Of a stretch of DNA of 11,762 nt, positions 7,261 through 11,762 are shown piece after piece; position 1 is the first letter of the stretch; the number at the start of each line of letters is the position of its first letter. A program made the translations under genes and the position numbers. This stretch comes from Acetofilamentum sp. (GTDB lineage: Bacteria > Bacteroidota > Bacteroidia > Bacteroidales > JAFGUD01). The notes under the pieces are model-generated. The model was not told where the DNA came from, did not search any database, and was given only the letters and a program-made list of their open reading frames with translations. The stretch lies in the NCBI GenBank assembly GCA_020722645.1, contig DYKL01000077.1, positions 1-11,762 on the forward strand, given 5' to 3'.

Positions 7261-7914
7261 TTACGCTTGCTTAAAATTTATATCATTTGATAATTCGTCA
7301 GTATCATCTTCTTTTTTCACAAAACCCGCATTCAGCAGCAGCTCTCTGCATTCTCCTATGGCTGAAACCAAAGCATTTGCTGTGTCTTTTTTCTTAATTC
7401 CGATTGTCAGCTTATTAACAATACTCTGCCATTGCTCTTGTTTGACTTTTTGATTGATGCCTTTGTCAGCAATTATTGTAACATTTTTTTCCAATTCACT
7501 TATGAAAATTAAAATTCCTGTTCTGTCTTTTGTTTTAAAAACTTCTTCTGTCAAAAACGCTTCCATTGCTCTTTTTTGAACCATTATAATTTCTCTTTTT
7601 TCAGGAACAATAAGAATTCTGAGCTTAGCTGAAAAAAAAGGTGCAGCAAAGGATATAATCATAAGTGCCAAATATACCAGACTATACGGCAAAATAGCAA
7701 ATTTTACAGGCAAAAGCCACAACAAAGACAAAACATTAACAGCTAAAACATATAAAATTGTAACAAAAAAAGCCGGAGCAAACATAACTCCGTAATAATT
7801 ATCGCATTGTTTTACAAAATACGGAACAATTTCGCCGCTTGTTTTTGATTCTAATTCTTTAACTACTTCTGTAATTTTGTTTTTTTCAGTGTCAGTAAAA
7901 TTAAATTTATTCAT
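7261..7914 (-). CDS. TPM-domain membrane protein, COG3762-like
   Basis: This is a 217-residue protein. Residues 1-40 (SGEIVPYFVKQCDNYY) and 130-195 together resemble a TPM fold, with the recognisable strand pair TGILIFISELEKNVTIIADK (132-151). Two hydrophobic helices at about 43-67 and 70-94 split it and anchor it in the inner membrane. It lacks a cleavable signal and the Ser/Gly tail of the larger TPM proteins. In Bacteroidota such proteins are typically encoded beside LemA and YgcG-like TPM genes, and here the three large paralogues are upstream in the same operon. The start codon overlaps the lipoprotein stop by one base (TAATG), which implies translational coupling. Function is unknown; a membrane-quality or envelope-stress role is only inference from this neighbourhood. 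Confidence 0.75.
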   Translation of the reverse strand: MNKFNFTDTEKNKITEVVKELESKTSGEIVPYFVKQCDNYYGVMFAPAFFVTILYVLAVNVLSLLWLLPVKFAILPYSLVYLALMIISFAAPFFSAKLRILIVPEKREIIMVQKRAMEAFLTEEVFKTKDRTGILIFISELEKNVTIIADKGINQKVKQEQWQSIVNKLTIGIKKKDTANALVSAIGECRELLLNAGFVKKEDDTDELSNDINFKQA

Positions 7915-8366
7915 TATTTTATTGATTTAAAATGTTTTACAATTTTGTCTATTTCCTTTTCTTCAATTCCGGTGAGATTTATTTCGCCACCGCTTATTTT
8001 TTCACGAATAACAGGCGAAAAATAAACTTCATCATTTACAATAAAAACCACCTCTTTGCCAATGTTTTCTTCTGTAAATTTTTCAAAAACGCCGGATTTT
8101 TCATCATTTATCTTGAAAAAAACAGAAGTAATACCATAATCATCTTTTTTCTTTTTGACAACTTCAAAATCTTTAAATTCTACTAATGGAACCGGATTTA
8201 TTTTTTTTGAAGATGTTTTATCGTTATAATAAAACACATCTTCACCGTTTTCGTCAATTTCGTAAATGCCTGAATATTTACAGGTTGGCTGTTTTTTGAC
8301 TAATGCACAAGAAGCCAGATATGCAACGACCATATAAGAAACTATGTAGATAAAATATTTTTTCAT
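7914..8366 (-). CDS. Lipoprotein with a SecDF P1-head-like segment
   Basis: This is a 150-residue protein. MKKYFIYIVSYMVVAYLASC is a lipoprotein signal with lipobox LASC, so Cys20 would be lipidated after signal peptidase II cleavage. Residues about 80-135 read like the P1 head subdomain of SecD: a VFFKIN strand, FTEENIGKEVVFIV (97-110), and SPVIREKISGGEINLTG (117-133). Compare the SecD pattern ENIGK-x-hydrophobic, AP-x-I, I-x-GG-x-x-x-I-x-G. No transmembrane export domain is present, so it is a stand-alone head-like module facing the periplasm. The frame is open to 8390, but that ATG lies inside the upstream TPM gene and would spoil the signal peptide; 8366 gives an ideal one. It starts 17 nt after TPM copy C. 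Its role in the operon is unknown. Confidence 0.72.
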   Translation of the reverse strand: MKKYFIYIVSYMVVAYLASCALVKKQPTCKYSGIYEIDENGEDVFYYNDKTSSKKINPVPLVEFKDFEVVKKKKDDYGITSVFFKINDEKSGVFEKFTEENIGKEVVFIVNDEVYFSPVIREKISGGEINLTGIEEKEIDKIVKHFKSIK

Positions 8367-8383
8367 ATATAAAATTTTAAAAA

Positions 8384-9331
8384 TTACCATTTACCAGACG
8401 CACCGCCGCCGCCAAAACTTCCACCACCGCCTGAATAAGAAGAACTGCCGCCAGAATAAGAACTTCCTCCGGAATAAGAAGATGATGATGATGTATTTGA
8501 ATAAGAATAACTGCTTGAAGAATTATAACTTCCGCTGCCGCTTCCAAAAAAACTTTTCCCTTTTTTTGTAGAAATATTTGCAATAAGCCCAATTATTCCA
8601 AAAATTCCGGTATTTATGAGTAAGCCTACTGAAGATGAAAATGCTCCAAATAAATAACCGACATATAAATTTAAACCAATAGTAATTACTAATGTTAAAA
8701 TAAGTATCCATAATCTGGCTTTAAACATAAAAATGAAAACGACCGGTAGAATAAAACATAAAGACATCAATATTATTGCCCAACTTTCTTTTTTATCTTT
8801 TAATGCTTGTTCTTCTGAAGACAATTCTTCATAAGTATATGCCGGATAGACAGAGCCTCCGTTAATTAAAGTAATTATGTTTGAAACACCGAAATAAACG
8901 CCATAATAATAATTTCCGTTTTTAAATTCGGGTACAATATAATCATTAATTATTACACTTGCATCAGCATCAGTAATAACACTTTCCAAACCATAACCAA
9001 CTTCTATTCTTAACGTTCTGTCATCTTTTGCTATAATAAGAATGACTCCGTCATCATACTCTTCTCTCCCTATTTTCCATTGTTCAGCAACACGTATTGA
9101 AAACTGTTCTATAGTTTCTTCTCCTGTGGTTGGTATAATTAAAACAGCAATCTGACTGCCTTTTGATTTCTCTGATTCAGCTATCATATTATCAACTGCA
9201 AGAATTTCATTTTCAGCCAAAGTTCCGGTCAAATCTGTAACTCTTCTTTCAAGTGGAGGAATTTCAATTTGTTGCGAAAGCATCTGAAGTCCCATTAAAA
9301 GAACAATTGTTATTAATGTAATTTTTCTCAT
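8384..9331 (-). CDS. TPM-domain (YgcG-like) membrane protein, copy C
   Basis: This 315-residue protein has a signal peptide (1-19, ending MLS before Gln). The TPM domain spans about 25-159: RRVTDLTGTL, SQIAVLIIPTTGEETIEQFS, then DDGVILIIAKDDRTLRIEVG (93-112). Hydrophobic helices follow at about 184-203, 206-228 and 234-252, then a Ser/Tyr/Gly tail (264-315) ending SFGGGGASGKW. TPM domains were named from Thylakoid acid phosphatase, Psb32 and MOLO-1; Psb32 acts in photosystem repair and MOLO-1 is a receptor auxiliary subunit. In bacteria the family is mostly uncharacterised. The TPM domain should be periplasmic. By hand count it is about 81% identical to copy B over residues 21-159. It is the third TPM gene in transcription order, 26 nt after copy B and 17 nt before the lipoprotein. 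Confidence 0.85.
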   Translation of the reverse strand: MRKITLITIVLLMGLQMLSQQIEIPPLERRVTDLTGTLAENEILAVDNMIAESEKSKGSQIAVLIIPTTGEETIEQFSIRVAEQWKIGREEYDDGVILIIAKDDRTLRIEVGYGLESVITDADASVIINDYIVPEFKNGNYYYGVYFGVSNIITLINGGSVYPAYTYEELSSEEQALKDKKESWAIILMSLCFILPVVFIFMFKARLWILILTLVITIGLNLYVGYLFGAFSSSVGLLINTGIFGIIGLIANISTKKGKSFFGSGSGSYNSSSSYSYSNTSSSSSYSGGSSYSGGSSSYSGGGGSFGGGGASGKW

Positions 9332-9357
9332 AACTATAAATTCAAAAAATTATCAGA

Positions 9358-10293
9358 TTACCATTTACCCGATGCACCGCCACCACCGAATTTTCCACCT
9401 TTCCCGCTATATGATTTTGATTCTGACGATGAATTTGACATAGAATATACTGTTTCGGTATTATCTCTTTTATCGAAATTCTGATAACTGTAACTATTAT
9501 CAGACGAACTATTTGAAGAACCACCTATTTCTATTTTCTGTGTTTTCAAAAATATTGCAACCACGCCGAAAAAACCGGGAAATCCCAAAGTAAAGAGATA
9601 CAAAATGTACATTTTTGTTAATAATCCAACCAAAGAACCAATTAATAAAACAGATAGAATTGTAATTATCAATATCCACATCTTTTTTTTGTAAACTAAA
9701 AAAATTCCGAAAGACAAGAGAAATGACAGAAAAATAGATACAACAATTAAAAAATTTGATTTTTTCTCAGACTTACTTTTATCAATGTTTTGTGCAGTAT
9801 TAGTTGATATAAGCTCTCCCCCGTTTATTAAATTAATTATATTAGAAACACCGGAATAAATTCCCAAATAAAATTCACCGTTTTTAAAATTCGGTAAAAT
9901 ATATTCATTTATAATAATATTTGCCTGTGCATCTGTAATTACAGCTTCAAGCCCATAACCTACTTCAATTCTTAATGTCCTGTCGTCTTTTGCTATTATC
10001 AGAATTACACCGTCATTATATTCATCATTTCCTATTTTCCATTGTTCTGCTACACGTATAGAATATTGTTCAATAGTTTCTTCTCCTGTTGTAGGTATCA
10101 TCAAAACAGCAATCTGACTTGCATTTGTTTTTTCAAATTCAACGATTAAATTTTCTACCGCAAGAATTTCATTTTCAGTCAAAGTTCCGGTCAAATCTGT
10201 AACTCTACGTTCAAGTGCAGGAATTTCAATTTGCTGCGAAAAAATCTGAAGTCCCGCAATAATGACAATAAAAATCAAAATAATTTTTTTCAT
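9358..10293 (-). CDS. TPM-domain (YgcG-like) membrane protein, copy B
   Basis: This 311-residue protein has a signal peptide at 1-19. Its TPM domain (about 25-159) aligns without gaps to both sister copies and includes NDGVILIIAKDDRTLRIEVG (93-112; Asn replaces the first Asp of copies A and C). Hydrophobic segments lie at about 181-200, 205-225 and 229-249. The tail differs most: it is less Gly-rich, contains charged residues (QNFDKRDNTET), and only the last ten residues or so (KFGGGGASGKW) keep the shared end. This suggests the terminal motif is selected while the linker drifts. It lies 26 nt after copy A and 26 nt before copy C, and the two junctions are nearly identical. Function is unknown beyond the family. 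Confidence 0.85.
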   Translation of the reverse strand: MKKIILIFIVIIAGLQIFSQQIEIPALERRVTDLTGTLTENEILAVENLIVEFEKTNASQIAVLMIPTTGEETIEQYSIRVAEQWKIGNDEYNDGVILIIAKDDRTLRIEVGYGLEAVITDAQANIIINEYILPNFKNGEFYLGIYSGVSNIINLINGGELISTNTAQNIDKSKSEKKSNFLIVVSIFLSFLLSFGIFLVYKKKMWILIITILSVLLIGSLVGLLTKMYILYLFTLGFPGFFGVVAIFLKTQKIEIGGSSNSSSDNSYSYQNFDKRDNTETVYSMSNSSSESKSYSGKGGKFGGGGASGKW

Positions 10294-10319
10294 AATTGTA
10301 AATTCAAAAAATTATCAGA

Positions 10320-11270
10320 TTACCACTTACCCGATGCACCGCCACCGCCAAAACTTCCGCCGCCGCCAGAATAAGATGAAGACGATGAACTGCTTGATGA
10401 ATAAGAACTTGAGCTGTATGATGAGCTGTTATAACTTGAATTATTATAACTACTCGAACTGTAACTTCCGCCTCCTCCAGCCATTTTACTGTAATCACCT
10501 TTTGTACAGATTCTTATTATTATCATTGGTAAACCGAACATAGCCGTATTTATCAAAAAACCGATTGAATGAAGAATACCACCTAACATTTTTCCCATCA
10601 ACAAATTTAAGCCAACTATACCCAAAAAAATTAAAATTGTATATATTGCTTTTAGCCTCATTGTAAAGAAAAAAACTATTGGTAGAAGAATTCCCAGCAT
10701 AATTAAAGTAAATACCCACCCAAAATGTCTTTCAGCAAATGTCTCTTCTTCTGCAACTTCTTCAGAGACATATTCGTCGGGAACGTATAGTGTACCTCCA
10801 TTTATTAAGTCAATAATATAGTAAACTCCGTAATAAACACCAAAATAAAAATTTCCGTTTTTAAACTCCGGTACTATGTAATTATTGATTATGATACTTG
10901 CATTTGCATCTGTTATTACTGATTCAAGACCATAACCAACTTCTATTCGCAGTTCTCTGTCATCTTTTGCTATGACTAAAATAACGCCATCATCAAATTC
11001 CTCACTTCCGATTTGCCATTTTACGGCTACCCGAAACGAAAACTGCTCTATTGTTTCATCACCTGTAGTTGGTATCATCAAAACAGCTAATTGGCTTCCG
11101 GTCTTATTTTCCATATCAATTATCATCTTTTCGATATAATCAATTTCAGTATCTGATAGTGTATTTGTCAAATCAGTTACTCGTCTTTCAAGTTCAGGAA
11201 TTGCTATTTCCTGTGAAAAAGAGAAAATTGAAATTGATACAAAAATTAGAAATGAAACAAATTTATTCAT
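10320..11270 (-). CDS. TPM-domain (YgcG-like) membrane protein, copy A
   Basis: This 316-residue protein is the first gene of the minus-strand operon. It has a signal peptide at 1-19 (SISIFSFS before Gln) and a TPM domain at about 25-159 with LAVLMIPTTGDETIEQFSFR (61-80) and DDGVILVIAKDDRELRIEVG (93-112). An acidic linker follows (EYVSEEVAEEE, 166-176), then hydrophobic helices at about 184-203, 208-226 and 230-253, and a very low-complexity Ser/Tyr tail (264-300) ending GGGGSFGGGGASGKW. By hand count it is about 73% identical to copy C over residues 21-159, so it is the more distant of that pair. The Ser tract is encoded by repeated Ser codons and may vary in length between strains. The start has no Shine-Dalgarno. 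A weak promoter lies about 30-60 nt upstream. Confidence 0.85.
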   Translation of the reverse strand: MNKFVSFLIFVSISIFSFSQEIAIPELERRVTDLTNTLSDTEIDYIEKMIIDMENKTGSQLAVLMIPTTGDETIEQFSFRVAVKWQIGSEEFDDGVILVIAKDDRELRIEVGYGLESVITDANASIIINNYIVPEFKNGNFYFGVYYGVYYIIDLINGGTLYVPDEYVSEEVAEEETFAERHFGWVFTLIMLGILLPIVFFFTMRLKAIYTILIFLGIVGLNLLMGKMLGGILHSIGFLINTAMFGLPMIIIRICTKGDYSKMAGGGGSYSSSSYNNSSYNSSSYSSSSYSSSSSSSSSYSGGGGSFGGGGASGKW

Positions 11271-11298
11271 TTTGATTTTTTGTTAAAAATACAATTTT

Positions 11299-11329
11299 TA
11301 AAGATAAATCAACTAATTTTTTTGACAAG
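11299..11329 (-). promoter_or_regulatory. Candidate promoter of the six-gene TPM operon
   Basis: On the minus strand, CTTG (11326-11329) precedes TATCTTTA (11299-11306) by 19 nt. Each element is one base from the Bacteroidota consensus (TTTG and TAnnTTTG), and the spacing is correct. The leader to the ATG at 11270 would be roughly 20-25 nt. No better pair was seen before the operon's first gene. Confidence 0.35.
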
Positions 11330-11605
11330 AAAATAAAAAATAATATTTTTATATCAATAAAACTTTGTTTGATTTTTCAAAACAAATACTTTTTTATGAC
11401 TTATACCCTACCCTCTTTGTTTTTTGATTAAATTTTCTTATTGCTTATTTTTTAATTTTTCCGAACTAAAATACTTGTGTTTGAATTTTTTAAAAAATAA
11501 AGAGGTTAATGTAACGCATAATTGACACAAATCATTGACTAAATGCAGCATTTATGATATTTTACGATTTTTCTTAAATACAATTTTTGCCAAAATCTGT
11601 GTGAT
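11330..11605. other. Gene-free AT-rich stretch upstream of the TPM operon
   Basis: No coding sequence is supported. The one clear element is the palindrome TAAATGC-A-GCATTTA (11540-11554), flanked by ATCAT (11531-11535) and ATGAT (11554-11558). It could be an operator or just AT-rich dyad symmetry. No intrinsic terminator or RNA gene was recognised. Confidence 0.4.
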
Positions 11606-11762
11606 AATTTGAAAATTAGCAAATGTGAGAATGTGCCAATGTGAGAATGTGCCAATTAGCCAATGTGAGAATTAGCCAATTTGCTAATGTGGTAATTAGC
11701 TAATGTAATAATTAAATAATTGGCTAATTTACGAATTGACTAATTGACTAATTGACTAATTG
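11606..11762. repeat. Degenerate tandem repeat in strict 8-bp phase
   Basis: From 11606 to the window edge the sequence divides into nineteen full 8-mers plus a partial one. Every unit begins with AAT and none is shifted. Unit types include AATGTGAG, AATGTGCC, AATTAGCC, AATTAGCT and AATTGACT (the last three times running at 11734-11757). The array continues beyond the window. The frame of 8 excludes a coding explanation. Units such as AATTAGC and its complement GCTAATT let neighbours pair. Confidence 0.85.

Noticed and set aside
8367..8390. Upstream ATG at 8390 for the lipoprotein
   Set aside because: It lies inside the preceding TPM gene and adds residues before an already ideal lipoprotein signal that starts at 8366.
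8377..10498. Short frames opposite or out of frame to the TPM tails (such as 8377-8592, 10304-10498 and 10262-10543)
   Set aside because: They are by-products of Ser/Gly-codon repeats and neighbouring coding sequence of the TPM genes; compositions are biased (His/Val/Ala runs) and no independent start signals are seen.

Overview
The window looks like chromosomal DNA of a member of the Bacteroidota. It is strongly AT-rich, genes lack Shine-Dalgarno sequences, and there is a textbook Bacteroidota promoter (TTTG, 21 nt, TAnnTTTG). The proteins also fit: a carboxypeptidase-regulatory-like TonB-dependent receptor, TPM/YgcG proteins and a VapBC-type module. No genus can be named from the sequence alone.

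Layout. Positions 1-416 are non-coding and full of dispersed inverted repeats. A two-gene antitoxin/PIN-toxin module lies on the minus strand (1035-417), with its promoter just upstream. Positions 1036-1669 hold no gene but carry a four-copy 43-bp tandem repeat whose units form hairpins, then a 14-bp inverted-repeat pair 141 bp apart. A TonB-dependent outer-membrane receptor (1670-4030, +) has an in-frame TAG at codon 45 and ends at a good intrinsic terminator. Positions 4091-4582 are repeat-bearing non-coding DNA. An unknown 210-residue protein (minus) is divergent from a GT32-type glycosyltransferase (plus).

From 11270 down to 6170 lies a compact minus-strand run of six genes that probably forms one operon. 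It holds three tandem paralogous TPM-domain membrane proteins with Ser/Gly tails, a lipoprotein with a SecDF-P1-head-like segment, a COG3762-type TPM membrane protein, and a GT4 glycosyltransferase. The last gene ends 2 nt from the convergent GT32 gene. This suggests an envelope-related locus, but the shared task is not known. Positions 11271-11605 contain a weak promoter and no gene. From 11606 to the window edge there is a degenerate repeat in strict 8-bp phase.

The best leads are the amber codon in an otherwise intact receptor, the hairpin minisatellite with a compensatory base change, the TPM triplication with a nearly invariant junction, the SecDF-like lipoprotein, and the 8-bp phased repeat. 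All functional statements come from reading sequence and family motifs; no search was run.
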